Origin: Hyphomicrobiales bacterium
GTDB lineage: Bacteria; Pseudomonadota; Alphaproteobacteria; Rhizobiales; Rhizobiaceae
DNA: 64,000 nucleotides
Assembly: GCA_900466475.1 (NCBI GenBank)
Contig: UBMI01000004.1
Span: 62,001 to 126,000 of the forward strand
Direction of reading: 5' to 3'
Part shown: in pieces, positions 18,384 to 28,251 of the stretch
How the letters are laid out: each line of letters opens with the position of its first letter
Numbering within the stretch: position 1 is the stretch's first letter
Notes under the pieces: generated by a model
What the model saw: only the letters and a program-made list of their open reading frames with translations
Told to the model about the DNA's origin: nothing
The model's database searches: none
Program-made: the position numbers and the translations under genes

Positions 18384-19784
18384 CTAGCTGCGGGCATGCT
18401 TGCCGATAAAGGTTTCAACCGCTTTGAGCTCGGGCTCGATGATCTGGAAGCGCTCCTCCCTGTGCATCACATCAGCAAGCCACGTCGGAAGCGCCGGGTC
18501 AATACCGGAGGCGGATTTTACGGCGGCGGGGAATTTCGCCGGATGCGCAGTCGCAAGCGTCACCATCGGCGTATTCGGCTTTTCCCTCTTGGCGGCGACG
18601 AAGACGCCGATCGCGGAATGCGGATCGAGGAGATAGCCGGTTTCTTCATAGGTCTTGCGAATTGTTTCTGCCACCTGACGCTCGCTTGCGCGACCGGCAC
18701 GGAAATCCTTCTTGATGAATTTCAGCGCGTCGGGCGAAATTTCGAAACCATTGGATTGCTTGAGGCTTTCCATTGCGGCGCGAACCTTGGAGGCGTCGCG
18801 GTCATAGGCTTCGAACAGCAGCCGCTCGAAGTTCGAGGATATCTGGATATCCATGGAAGGCGAAGTCGTAGCCTTAACCGCTTTCATATCGTAACGGCCG
18901 GTTTTCAGCATGCGCGCCAGAATATCGTTCTCGTTGGTGGCGATGACGAGTTTGTCGATCGGCAGTCCCATGCGCTTGGCGCAGTAGCCGGCGAAGATAT
19001 CGCCGAAATTGCCCGTTGGCACCGTGAATGAGATCTTCCGGTCCGGCCCGCCGAGTGCGATCGCCGTCGTGAAATAGTAGACGATCTGGGCCATGATGCG
19101 GGCCCAATTGATCGAATTGACGCCCGAGAGCTTCACGTTGTCGCGGAAGGCCGTGTCATTGAACATGGCTTTGACGAGGTTCTGGCAATCATCGAAATTG
19201 CCTTCCACGGCAAGCGCGTGCACGTTGCCTGATGTCGACGTCGTCATCTGGCGCTGTTGTACGGGCGAAACCTTGCCATGCGGGAAGAGGATGAAGATGT
19301 CGGTGCGCTCGCGGTTGGCAAAAGCATCGATCGCGGCACCACCCGTATCGCCCGAAGTGGCGCCGACGATGGTTGCCCGCTCGCCGCGCTTCTCCAGCGC
19401 GTAGTCCATCAGGCGGGCAAGAAGCTGCATCGCCACATCCTTGAAGGCGAGCGTCGTGCCGTGGAACAGTTCCATCACGAAACTGTTCGGGCCGGTCTGC
19501 ACCAGCGGCGCGATCGCCGGATGGCGGAAAGTGCCGTAGGCCTCGTCGATCATCGCCCGGAAGGTTTCGTCCGGGATTTCACCATTGGTGAAGGGCGAAA
19601 GGATGGTGAAGGCGATCTCCTGATACGTCTTGCCGCGCAGCGCCCGGATTTCCTTCTTGGAAAAACTCGGCCATTTGCGCGGTACATAGAGCCCGCCATC
19701 GCGCGCCAGCCCTGCCAGAAGGGCGTCGCAAAAGCCGAGGGAAGGGGCCTCGCCGCGGGTCGAGATATAGTCCACGTTCGTCAT
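18384..19784 (-). CDS. thrC: Threonine synthase
   Basis: Converts O-phosphohomoserine to threonine with PLP; last step of the pathway whose kinase thrB is at 5.3 kb. 466 residues. The PLP-binding lysine is in GTTLAFKDVAMQL, followed by the phosphate-binding loop GATSGDTGGAA; SINWARIMAQIVYYF and VPTGNFGDIFAGY are further family segments. Good ATG (MTNVDYISTRG). Its promoter is in the 265-bp divergent region shared with the lipoprotein gene at 20050. Confidence 0.97.
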   Translation of the reverse strand: MTNVDYISTRGEAPSLGFCDALLAGLARDGGLYVPRKWPSFSKKEIRALRGKTYQEIAFTILSPFTNGEIPDETFRAMIDEAYGTFRHPAIAPLVQTGPNSFVMELFHGTTLAFKDVAMQLLARLMDYALEKRGERATIVGATSGDTGGAAIDAFANRERTDIFILFPHGKVSPVQQRQMTTSTSGNVHALAVEGNFDDCQNLVKAMFNDTAFRDNVKLSGVNSINWARIMAQIVYYFTTAIALGGPDRKISFTVPTGNFGDIFAGYCAKRMGLPIDKLVIATNENDILARMLKTGRYDMKAVKATTSPSMDIQISSNFERLLFEAYDRDASKVRAAMESLKQSNGFEISPDALKFIKKDFRAGRASERQVAETIRKTYEETGYLLDPHSAIGVFVAAKREKPNTPMVTLATAHPAKFPAAVKSASGIDPALPTWLADVMHREERFQIIEPELKAVETFIGKHARS

Positions 19785-20049
19785 CCTTGATCTATGGCTG
19801 GAGAGTTTCCGCGCGAAAAACGGACAGTCGCCGCGTTGAAAAGAGGGAGCTTGCCGGCTCGCCGGGGCATTGCCGCAGGTATGTTATTGAAGTTGCCCGC
19901 ATCCGGCGCCGAAAAGTGCATCAAAACGGTGCTTACCCAATCGATTTTTCTTTGCGCCGCTGATATAGACCATCGCCAACTGTCATGAAAGGCCTTGCGG
20001 GAAAGTCGCAAGCACCTAGAAGAAAAGCGTCTGCAAGGGGTGGAATATC

Positions 20050-20733
20050 GTGCTCGGCAAGGTCTCGCGTCTCATTGTTTCTGCATCGCTTTTTGCCGCC
20101 CTTGCCGGCTGCAATTCGCTTGGCCTCGGCGGCGACAGCAAGCCTGAGGCGACCGCCGCGGCAACCGGCCCGGCGCCGCTTCAGCCGAATGGCGATGCCC
20201 AGATCATGCCGGTCGCACCGACCAATCCTTCGTCGAACCAGGCCCCGATCGGGACCGGCGTTACCGCACAAGGCAGGGTCGCGCCGGTGGTTCAGGGCGC
20301 TTGCCCGCAGATATTCATGCGCGATCAGGATGCGATCTATCGCACCTACGCGAAGGGCGCAAAGGCCGGCGACCCGCAGCAAGTCGTCTTCCAGGCATCC
20401 TTCGGTGACTACACCCGCCAGTGCACGCTGAACGATACGGCACTTTCGATGACCGTCGTGGCGCAGCTTCGCCTCGTCGCCGGCCCGGGCGGCGCCTCCG
20501 GCCCGGTCACCTTGCCGATCCGCATCTCGGTGCTGGATGGCCAGGATGTTTTGTCGTCCGAAGTCGTGAATTTCCCAGCCCAGATCCCGGCCGGCGCACC
20601 GGCGACCCAGGTCATATTCCGCCATGAAGGCATCAAGATGCCGGTCGGCTCCGGTGCTCTCGTGCGCGTCAATGTCGGTTTCGACACTCAGCCCTCCAAG
20701 AACGCAAAGAACTCGAAGAAGAAGAGCAGCTGA
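20050..20733 (+). CDS. Hypothetical lipoprotein
   Basis: 227 residues, start GTG at 20050 with the ribosome-binding site AGGGGTGGA 8 nt upstream. The signal sequence SLFAALAGCNSLG contains a lipobox (LAGC), so it is likely an envelope lipoprotein. After a Pro/Ala-rich linker (about 30-80) there is a folded part with paired cysteines (QGACPQIF and RQCTLN) and a Lys-rich C-terminus (KNAKNSKKKSS). Conserved in rhizobia in my recollection as an uncharacterised protein; function not known. Confidence 0.75.
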   Translation: MLGKVSRLIVSASLFAALAGCNSLGLGGDSKPEATAAATGPAPLQPNGDAQIMPVAPTNPSSNQAPIGTGVTAQGRVAPVVQGACPQIFMRDQDAIYRTYAKGAKAGDPQQVVFQASFGDYTRQCTLNDTALSMTVVAQLRLVAGPGGASGPVTLPIRISVLDGQDVLSSEVVNFPAQIPAGAPATQVIFRHEGIKMPVGSGALVRVNVGFDTQPSKNAKNSKKKSS

Positions 20734-20821
20734 AGCATCGGCCGCTTGATCACTCCTGCGAGACCCAACGCGCCCATTGGCGTGGTGCATGCTGCCGCGC
20801 GACAAACTTCACCCTAGATGC

Positions 20822-20845
20822 AAAAAAGCCCGCAGGTTGCGGGCT
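20822..20845 (-). terminator. Terminator after the HAD hydrolase gene
   Basis: Stem AGCCCGCA / TGCGGGCT with an A run on the plus strand, which reads as a T run after the stem on the minus strand. It is 43 bp beyond the stop of the minus-strand gene at 20888. Confidence 0.85.
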
Positions 20846-20887
20846 CCCGGTGCGGATTTCTTCCGCTCGAGTTTCAAGGCTGCGCCC

Positions 20888-21577
20888 TTAAAGCACGCCT
20901 TCCCACTCCGCCAATGCGGCGACAACGCCGGGCAGATCGTTCATGCGTGAAATCACCGTCTCTGCGCCCGCATCCGTCAACTTGTCGGCATGCGATGGAT
21001 AGGTATGCGAGCCGCCGGTGAAGCCGATAACCCGCATGCCTGCCGCACGCGCGGCATGAACGCCATGGGTGGAATCTTCGACGACGACAGTCCTGGAAGG
21101 CGAGACGCCCATCTGGCTGGCGCCATGAAGGAAAATATCCGGCTTCGGCTTGGCGCGATCGGGGCCGAGATCCTTGGCGGAGAAGATGTTTGGCGCAAAG
21201 AGCTGCTTCAGGCCGACCTTGCCAAGCATCATATCGAGCCGCTTGCTCGAGGAATTGGAGCAGATGCAACGCTTCATCGGAAGGCGGCTGACGGCATATT
21301 CGACACCGGGGATAGCCTGTACTTCCTGTTCGAGCCGCACATCCAGGATCTGCTGCGACTTGTCGAGCAGGGACGCCGAGATTGGAATGCTGGCCTCGCG
21401 CTCGATCTGGAAGAGTATGTCCTGCCAGGTCAGGCCGGCGAAGCGCTCGTTCATCTCCTCGACGCTGATCGGATAGCCTGCTTCGGTCAGCAGCACCGAT
21501 TCCACGTTGGCAGCGATGATTTCGGAATCGACCAGAACGCCGTCGCAGTCGAAGATGATGAGGTCGAAGCCGTCCAT
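20888..21577 (-). CDS. HAD-superfamily phosphatase (phosphoglycolate phosphatase-like)
   Basis: 229 residues with the HAD motifs in order: IFDCDGVLVDSE (residues 8-19, nucleophile and acid Asp), CSNSSSKRL (motif II Ser), KPKPDIFLHG (motif III Lys) and VVVEDSTHGVHAARAAGM (motif IV). It is a C1-capped HAD subfamily I enzyme, like beta-phosphoglucomutase or phosphoglycolate phosphatase; the exact sugar-phosphate substrate is not evident. Confidence 0.92.
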   Translation of the reverse strand: MDGFDLIIFDCDGVLVDSEIIAANVESVLLTEAGYPISVEEMNERFAGLTWQDILFQIEREASIPISASLLDKSQQILDVRLEQEVQAIPGVEYAVSRLPMKRCICSNSSSKRLDMMLGKVGLKQLFAPNIFSAKDLGPDRAKPKPDIFLHGASQMGVSPSRTVVVEDSTHGVHAARAAGMRVIGFTGGSHTYPSHADKLTDAGAETVISRMNDLPGVVAALAEWEGVL

Positions 21578-21731
21578 ATACTCATGCCTTATTCGGGGAT
21601 GATGCGGCTTTACACGATGGCCGCCGAAAGCTCAATCGGCTGCACGGCATGGCTGGAATGCATTGTGCGGGCAGCTTTGCCGGGAGCAGGTTCCGTCCCA
21701 CCTCGACAAGTCCTGCAGGGCTCGCTACTTG

Positions 21732-22406
21732 ATGGCAATGAGCAGGGAACCAGAAGACACCATCACCGCGCGCATCGCCCGCGTGCTTGCAGAGCGCATC
21801 GTCCATGGCGAGATTGCGCCTGGCGCTCGTCTTCGACAGGACCATATTGCCGAGGAGTTCGACACCAGCCATGTGCCGGTACGCGAGGCTTTCCGTCGGC
21901 TGGAGGCGCAGGGACTGGCGATCAGCGAGCCGCGCCGTGGCGTTCGCGTCGCCTCCTTTGATCTCGCCGAGGTGCGCGAGGTCGCTGAAATGCGCGCCGC
22001 ACTCGAAGTGCTTGCTTTGACACATGCCAGCCGCCACTTGACGCCCGCCATTCTTGACGCTGCGGAGGAGGCGACACGCGAAGGTGATGCCGCTGCCGAT
22101 GTGCATGCCTGGGAAGAGGCGAACCGCCGCTTCCACCGTCTGATCCTCACCCCTTGCGCCATGCCGCGCCTGCTCGCCTCGATCGACGACCTCCATGCGG
22201 CAAGTGCCCGCTTCCTGTTTTCGGCCTGGCGATCCGGTTGGGAAAAACGCACGGATCACGATCACAGGGCCATCCTTGCCGCACTTCGCCAGGGCAAGGC
22301 GGAGGAGGCTGCCGCCATCCTGCAGAAGCATGTGCAGTGGATCGGACGTGCCCCGCAGCCCGCCCAGAAGGGCGGCGAACGTGAAGCTTTTGCCATCGTC
22401 GGCTGA
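21732..22406 (+). CDS. GntR family transcriptional regulator (FCD domain)
   Basis: About 224 residues. An N-terminal winged helix (about residues 8-72: RLRQDHIAEEFDTSHVPVRE is the helix-turn-helix) is followed by the FCD ligand-binding domain (about 80-205) with the metal/ligand residues in EMRAALEVLALTHA, EEANRRFHRLIL and DHDHRAILAALRQG. Start at ATG 21732; ATG 21738 (MSREPEDT) is equally possible. Ligand and targets unknown. It is divergent from the HAD phosphatase and they share a 154-bp region. Confidence 0.88.
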   Translation: MAMSREPEDTITARIARVLAERIVHGEIAPGARLRQDHIAEEFDTSHVPVREAFRRLEAQGLAISEPRRGVRVASFDLAEVREVAEMRAALEVLALTHASRHLTPAILDAAEEATREGDAAADVHAWEEANRRFHRLILTPCAMPRLLASIDDLHAASARFLFSAWRSGWEKRTDHDHRAILAALRQGKAEEAAAILQKHVQWIGRAPQPAQKGGEREAFAIVG

Positions 22407-22484
22407 ATTCTCAAAATTGTAGGTACCTGAGCGCGTTTTGCACCACGGTCGCTCGCAACCATTCGGGAATACGCTTGTCGCGCC

Positions 22485-23171
22485 TTAGCCTTCCAGCGGA
22501 AAGAGCTTGAGGAACTGCCGCTCGCCCTCGGGTGAAAAGACCACAGAGCGGCTTTCCGGTATCCGCCTTGCCCAGCCCTTCTCCATGAAATTCGAAAGCA
22601 GCGCCTTGCCGAGGCTGCCGGCAAGATGGGCGCGGCGTTCGCTCCAGTCGAGGCAGGAGCGGCAGAGCGGCCGGCGGGAGGACTTGAGGCTGCCGACATC
22701 GATGCCGATACATTGCAGATCGCTCTCGCCTTTCACCGTCACCGCAAGCCCGTCGCCGATGGCATCGATCGACCCGGAGGCAACGAGGCTGTCCAGCATG
22801 CGCACGCCAAAATCGCCCGCCAGATGATCGTAGCAGATACGCGCCTTGCGCAGCGCCGGGTCTTTCGGACCGGGCTGATGGCGCAGATGCCCTCGGCTTG
22901 CCGCAAGGCCCATCATGCTTTCGATCAGCCGCGCGACTGCCTCGTCGGCGAGCGTGAAGTAGCGGTGTCGCCCCTGTTTACGCTGCGCCAGCAAGCCGCC
23001 GGCTTCGAGTTTTGAAAGGTGCGTGCTTGCGGTCTGCAGGGTGATGCCGCCAGCCGCAGCAAGTTCGGTTGCCGTCAGCGCACGCCCGCCGGTCAGCGCC
23101 GCCAGCATATTGGCGCGCGCCGGATCGCCGATGAGCGCACCGATCTGCGCGATGTCAGGCCCTTCTTTCAT
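22485..23171 (-). CDS. ArsR family helix-turn-helix regulator
   Basis: 228 residues with an N-terminal ArsR winged helix (about 9-90: DPARANMLAALTGGRALTAT, then LQTASTHLSKLEAGGLL) and a long C-terminal part of unknown fold that contains a CRSC-type cysteine pair (RRPLCRSCLDW). It lies divergent to the two small ABM-fold genes and is likely their regulator. No classical arsenite cysteine motif in the recognition helix. Confidence 0.88.
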   Translation of the reverse strand: MKEGPDIAQIGALIGDPARANMLAALTGGRALTATELAAAGGITLQTASTHLSKLEAGGLLAQRKQGRHRYFTLADEAVARLIESMMGLAASRGHLRHQPGPKDPALRKARICYDHLAGDFGVRMLDSLVASGSIDAIGDGLAVTVKGESDLQCIGIDVGSLKSSRRPLCRSCLDWSERRAHLAGSLGKALLSNFMEKGWARRIPESRSVVFSPEGERQFLKLFPLEG

Positions 23172-23172
23172 A

Positions 23173-23190
23173 CTTCGATCGTAACCGAAG
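23173..23190. promoter_or_regulatory. Possible ArsR operator
   Basis: CTTCG at 23173-23177 and CGAAG at 23186-23190 form a short inverted repeat touching the start codon of the ArsR gene and within the divergent promoter. Short arms, so the call is weak. Confidence 0.3.
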
Positions 23191-23242
23191 CATTCTCGTA
23201 CGGCAATGTGCGAAAACGCTTCTCACACGAAAGGAGAAAACG

Positions 23243-23572
23243 ATGATTACCTGCTTCATCCGCTACGAGATCGACCCGTTCCGCAAGGATGCCTTTGCCG
23301 AATATGCCCGCAACTGGGGGCAGGCGATCCCGAGAAACGGCGCCGACCTGATCGGCTATTTCGGCCCGCACGAGGGTTCCGCGACGACGGCTTACGGTGT
23401 CTACAACATCGAAAGCCTGACAGCCTATGAGGCCTATCGCGCAAGGCTTGCCGCCGATCCGCTCGGTCGGGAGAACTACGAATTCGCCCGCCGTGAACGC
23501 TTCATCCTGAAAGAGGACCGCATCTTCCTGAAGAATGTCTCGGCCCCACATGCGAGACTGGTGCTGCCGTGA
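23243..23572 (+). CDS. NIPSNAP family protein
   Basis: 109 residues of the NIPSNAP ferredoxin-like fold: MITCFIRYEIDPFRKDAFAE at the start and then LIGYFGPHEGS, VYNIESLTAYEAYR and RRERFILKEDRIFLK. Function unknown; such proteins usually bind small molecules or act as small oxidoreductase-like dimers. A clear AAGGAGAAAACG precedes the ATG. Its stop overlaps the GTG of the next gene. Confidence 0.87.
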   Translation: MITCFIRYEIDPFRKDAFAEYARNWGQAIPRNGADLIGYFGPHEGSATTAYGVYNIESLTAYEAYRARLAADPLGRENYEFARRERFILKEDRIFLKNVSAPHARLVLP

Positions 23573-23928
23573 TCGCCGTCATCTTCGAAGTCATCCCCTA
23601 TGTCGGCGAACGCCATCGCTATCTCGACTTGGCCGGCGAACTCAGATCCGAACTCGAAAAGATCGACGGCTTCATCTCCATCGAGCGTTTCGAGAGCCTG
23701 ACTATGCGCGGCAAGATCCTCTCACTCTCTTTCTTCAGGGACGAAGAGGCGGTTCGCGAGTGGCGCAATCTCGAGGCCCATCGCGCGGCCCAGACGGCCG
23801 GCCGCAACGGCATTTTCGCAGACTATCGCCTGCGTATAGGCCAGGTGATCAGGGATTATGGCATGATCGAGCGGGCCGAAGCACCTGAAGACAGCAGGCA
23901 CGTCCATAGCCTTCATGTCGTGGAATGA
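23569..23928 (+). CDS. Antibiotic biosynthesis monooxygenase (ABM) domain protein
   Basis: 119 residues with a GTG start overlapping the upstream stop. The fold pattern is that of ABM proteins: VIFEVIPYVGERHRYLDLAG, DGFISIERFESLT, and LSLSFFRDEEAVREWRNLEAH. It is probably a small heme-free oxygenase-like or ligand-binding protein, paired with the NIPSNAP protein and controlled by the divergent ArsR regulator. The name does not imply antibiotic synthesis. Confidence 0.85.
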   Translation: MIAVIFEVIPYVGERHRYLDLAGELRSELEKIDGFISIERFESLTMRGKILSLSFFRDEEAVREWRNLEAHRAAQTAGRNGIFADYRLRIGQVIRDYGMIERAEAPEDSRHVHSLHVVE

Positions 23929-23932
23929 AAGG

Positions 23933-23956
23933 GGCAGGCACCGGCCTGTGCCTGCC
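23933..23956 (+). terminator. Hairpin after the ABM gene
   Basis: Nine-bp stem GGCAGGCAC / GTGCCTGCC, 4 bp past the stop codon. The following tract (TCTCTCC) is only partly U-rich, so this may be a weak terminator or a transcript-end stabilising hairpin. It separates the ABM gene from ccrM. Confidence 0.6.
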
Positions 23957-24033
23957 TCTCTCCTACGCGCAAACCCGAATATTTTCCCGAAACGGGTCGA
24001 TGCTTCAGTCTTTGGTAACCAACTTGCGTAACC

Positions 24034-24048
24034 ATAACGGACAGTTAA
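24034..24048 (+). promoter_or_regulatory. CtrA-box-like site upstream of ccrM
   Basis: ATAA-N7-TTAA at 24034-24048, one mismatch from the CtrA consensus TTAA-N7-TTAA, 27 bp before the ccrM start. CtrA control of ccrM is known in Caulobacter; here it is an inference from the motif. Confidence 0.4.
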
Positions 24049-24075
24049 GCGTAAAGCGTATGAGTGAGTATCTAA

Positions 24076-25206
<1,131 letters not shown>

Positions 25207-25267
25207 GCAACATCTTGCAGGATTGAGATACAGCTTCTTCCGGTTTGTACCTCCAGTTACGGAAGAA

Positions 25268-25311
25268 GAAACAAGAAGCCCGGGGCCGAAAGACCCCGGG
25301 CTTCTTGTTTC
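25268..25311. terminator. Perfect 18-bp-stem bidirectional terminator
   Basis: GAAACAAGAAGCCCGGGG (25268-25285) pairs base-for-base with 25294-25311 around an 8-nt loop. A/T-rich flanks work in both directions, so it terminates ccrM and the convergent NTF2-like gene. Confidence 0.93.
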
Positions 25312-25335
25312 TGCAAAAGCGGCAGCAATCTCGCC

Positions 25336-25701
25336 TCAGAATTCCTGGTAGTCGGTCACATCGACCCGCGTAACCTTGCCGTCCGCATTGAAGGTGATCG
25401 TCTCCTCGCCTTCGCGGATCAGCGGTTTGCCGGTCTTGCTGTGTGTTGCCCGAACAGACCAGACGGCCCGGCCGGAAAGCGGCGTCAGCGTTTCCACCAG
25501 GGAGTTTTCCGCTGTCTGGTCAGGGTAATCGTCGAAATAGCGTCGGAAGGCAGCCATGATCTCGGCCCGGCCGGCAAGGCTGCCGACGCCGTTGGAGACG
25601 TAGGTCGCATCCTCGGCGAACCAGCGCTCGATCTCGGGGAAATCGAGCGCGTTGATCGCCGCGTGGAAGCGATCGATGGCGTCAGCGGGATCGAAAGCCA
25701 T
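25336..25701 (-). CDS. NTF2-like / SnoaL-like protein
   Basis: 121 residues with the NTF2 cone fold pattern: DAIDRFHAAINALDFPEIER, FAEDATYVSNGVGS, and GRAEIMAAFRRYFDDYPD. These are often small isomerase-like or ligand-binding proteins; no catalytic set is recognised here. It is 3 bp downstream of the HAD gene and so in the mutY operon. Confidence 0.85.
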   Translation of the reverse strand: MAFDPADAIDRFHAAINALDFPEIERWFAEDATYVSNGVGSLAGRAEIMAAFRRYFDDYPDQTAENSLVETLTPLSGRAVWSVRATHSKTGKPLIREGEETITFNADGKVTRVDVTDYQEF

Positions 25702-25704
25702 GGC

Positions 25705-26319
25705 TCAGGCCCTCAAACCGTAAGTCGCGAGGTCGGCGCGCAGCTTGTCGGCGCCGGTGAAGAGCACAGCATTCCAGCCGGCGGCCTTAGCGCCCTCGAC
25801 ATTGACGGGTGCGTCGTCGATGAAGATTGTCGCGGCCGGATCGAGGTCGAAACTCTTCGCATGCGTTTCGTAGATCGCGATATCGGGCTTGATGAGGCCG
25901 ACATCACCGGAAACGGTTACGCCGCGCGGCTTCTTGAGGAAGGGGAAGCGTTCCTGCGCCTCGCGGAATGTGTCGGACGCGAAGTTGGTCAGCATCGTCA
26001 CGTCCCGGCCTTCATTGATGAAGCCCTCCATGATCGCGACGCTGTCTTCATAGGCATGCGGTATCATCTCGTGCCAGTTCTTGCGAAAGCCGCGGATATG
26101 CTCTTCGCGGGTCGGATGCTCCTTGATCAGCAAGGCCTCGGCATCGGCCCAGGTGCGGCCGCGGTCCTGCTCGACGTTCCAGTCGTGCGTGCAGATATTG
26201 GCGAAAAACCAGGTGCGCTCGGCCTCATCGGGAATGAGGCGGCTGAAGGGAATTTGCGGATCGTAATGAATAAGAACTTTGCCAATATCGAAAACGATAT
26301 GCTTGATGTCGTTTGCCAT
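25705..26319 (-). CDS. HAD family hydrolase (HAD-IA)
   Basis: 204 residues with HAD motif I FDIGKVLIHYDP (nucleophile Asp; the usual second Asp is replaced by Gly, DIGKV), motif II MLTNFASDTFREA, motif III GLIKPDIAIYE, and motif IV FIDDAPVNVEGAKAAGW. The DxGxV form is typical of the YihX-like/alpha-phosphoglucose phosphatase group, so substrate assignment needs care. ATG 26319 is preferred because AAGGG is spaced 6 nt before it. It follows mutY with no gap. Confidence 0.88.
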   Translation of the reverse strand: MANDIKHIVFDIGKVLIHYDPQIPFSRLIPDEAERTWFFANICTHDWNVEQDRGRTWADAEALLIKEHPTREEHIRGFRKNWHEMIPHAYEDSVAIMEGFINEGRDVTMLTNFASDTFREAQERFPFLKKPRGVTVSGDVGLIKPDIAIYETHAKSFDLDPAATIFIDDAPVNVEGAKAAGWNAVLFTGADKLRADLATYGLRA

Positions 26320-26321
26320 AA

Positions 26322-27413
26322 TCATCCCTTGGCTGTTTTGAACGCGAGAGGAATAGCCGCTGCGATCGCTTTTTTCATGATAGTCGGCAGCGCCTGAGCT
26401 TCAAGATTTATAACTGGCTCCCACCAGCCGTCATCGATTTGTAGGCGATTGGTAATTGCCACGCGGAAGATCGAAAGCCTGAGCTCGAAATGGGTGAAGA
26501 CGTGGGTGACGCTGCCGGCGCTCTCCCAGTCAGCCTTGAAGGGTGCCGCTTCGGCTGAGGTCTCGCCGTCCTGCCGCGCTGTCCATGCTGTCGTCGGAAT
26601 TTCCGTCATGCCGCCGAGCAGGCCGCTTTCAATCCGCCGCCGAAGCAGGATATCGCCATCGGAGGTGACTGCCACGAAGGCCGCACCCCGCCGGATCGGT
26701 TTTTCCTTCTTGGCGGCCTTGACCGGAAACTGCTCGGGATCATGCAGGCTGAGCGCCTCGCACGATCCGTTGAACGGACAGAGCGAGCAGGCCGGGCGCT
26801 TCGGCGTACAGATGGTGGCGCCGAGATCCATCATCGCCTGGGCAAAATCGCCGGGTCGGTCAGCCGGCGTCAGCAGCGCCACCTTCTGGCGCATCAGCGG
26901 TTTGCCGGCTGGAAGCGGCGTAGCGATGGCATAGAGCCGCGAGATAACCCGCTCGACATTGCCGTCCATCACGGCCGCCTGCCGGTTAAAGGCGATGGCC
27001 GAGACCGCAGCAGCCGTATAGTCGCCGATGCCGGGCAGCGCTTTCAAGCCTTCTTCTGTGTCGGGAAAGATGCCGCCATGCTGGCTCGCGACCGCCTCGG
27101 CGCATTTCTTGAGATTGCGTGCCCGTGCGTAATATCCAAGCCCTGCCCAGGCTGCCATGACAGCTTCAACAGGTGCATTGGCGAGATCGGTCACTGTTGG
27201 CCACTTCGCCAGGAAATTCGCGAAATAGGGTTTGACCGCTTGCACGGTCGTCTGCTGCAGCATCACCTCGGACAGCCAGACGTGATAGGGATCCGCCTTG
27301 ATGCCGCGCCTGGCCATCGGTGGCGAAACCCGCCAGGGCAGGTCGCGATGATGGCGGTCGTACCATTCCAGGAGAGGGGAGGCAGTCGGCGCGTCCGGTG
27401 TGCGTGTCGTCAT
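26322..27413 (-). CDS. mutY: A/G-specific adenine glycosylase
   Basis: Removes adenine mispaired with 8-oxoguanine. 363 residues. Helix-hairpin-helix LPGIGDYTAAAV with the catalytic Asp following (VMDGNVERVISR), QTTVQAVKPYF near the N-terminus, the 4Fe-4S loop with the C-x6-C-x2-C-x5-C pattern in CTPKRPACSLCPFNGSC, and a C-terminal NUDIX-like 8-oxoG recognition domain (about 240-355). Divergent from dciA across a 97-bp region. Confidence 0.96.
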   Translation of the reverse strand: MTTRTPDAPTASPLLEWYDRHHRDLPWRVSPPMARRGIKADPYHVWLSEVMLQQTTVQAVKPYFANFLAKWPTVTDLANAPVEAVMAAWAGLGYYARARNLKKCAEAVASQHGGIFPDTEEGLKALPGIGDYTAAAVSAIAFNRQAAVMDGNVERVISRLYAIATPLPAGKPLMRQKVALLTPADRPGDFAQAMMDLGATICTPKRPACSLCPFNGSCEALSLHDPEQFPVKAAKKEKPIRRGAAFVAVTSDGDILLRRRIESGLLGGMTEIPTTAWTARQDGETSAEAAPFKADWESAGSVTHVFTHFELRLSIFRVAITNRLQIDDGWWEPVINLEAQALPTIMKKAIAAAIPLAFKTAKG

Positions 27414-27510
27414 TATTTGCCGCGATCGGGGGAAGTGATCTATACTTGGCGAAGCAAAGCGGCGTGATCAAGCCGGCGGCCGCCGATGGACGTCGCTTAC
27501 CAAGGTTTCG

Positions 27511-28002
27511 ATGAGTTATCCACGCAAAGATGAGAAGCAGATTGCAGAGCTGACGAACGGCATCATCGATCCGGTTCTCGCTCGCCGTGCCGGCATCAAC
27601 AGCGCACTTCTCGGCTCCTGGGACGAAATCGCCGGCGAGGACTTCGCCGATTGCACCCGCCCGGAAAAGATTGCCTGGGCCCGCGGCGGCGGCGATGATG
27701 GAAGCTTCCGTCCCGGTGTGCTGACGGTTGCCTGCGAAGGCGCACGCGCTCTTTTCCTCACCCACGCGCAGGGTGAGCTTATCCAGCGCATCAACAGCTT
27801 CTTCGGCTTTGCCGCCGTCCACCAGCTCCGCATCGTCCAGAAACCGGTCTACCAGCCGGTCAAACGTTCCTGCACGCCGCCGCCCTTGAAGGGCGAGGCG
27901 GCCCGCAAGCTGGAAGGGATGATGCAGGGCCTGGAGGATGAAAAGATCAGAAAGGCGATCGCTCGTCTGGGGACGGCGGTATTGGGCAAGCGGGGCAGAT
28001 AG
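27511..28002 (+). CDS. DciA-like DnaB helicase loader (DUF721)
   Basis: 163 residues. The DUF721/DciA core is visible: GSWDEIAGEDFADCTRPEKI, then GVLTVACEGARALFLTHAQ and RINSFFGFAAVHQLRIV. DciA is the ancestral bacterial replicative helicase loader, used in species without DnaC, as in alphaproteobacteria. N- and C-terminal extensions flank the domain. It is alone on its strand, with mutY divergent. Confidence 0.85.
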   Translation: MSYPRKDEKQIAELTNGIIDPVLARRAGINSALLGSWDEIAGEDFADCTRPEKIAWARGGGDDGSFRPGVLTVACEGARALFLTHAQGELIQRINSFFGFAAVHQLRIVQKPVYQPVKRSCTPPPLKGEAARKLEGMMQGLEDEKIRKAIARLGTAVLGKRGR

Positions 28003-28251
28003 CTGTCGTTTGACGCCTCGCCGGCGACCGTCGCGTGATTGACGATTTCGATGACGACGCGGTCCGGTTTCTGGTTCTGCTTGTCGGCAATCGTCGCGAT
28101 CTCAATCGATAGGGCAAAATCCTGCACTCTTTTGACTATTCGTCTTTCGCAGGTCACAATTCTTTGAAGAAAGTTGGCGAAGCGTGCCTTGTTAGCGGCT
28201 TCTGGCCGTTATATCGCACAAGCAGCTGCCACACTTGTTTATGGGGAACCC

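Noticed and set aside
24015..24033. GTAACC direct repeat as a CtrA site
   Set aside because: The 13-bp period does not fit the CtrA spacing; only the ATAA-N7-TTAA site fits.
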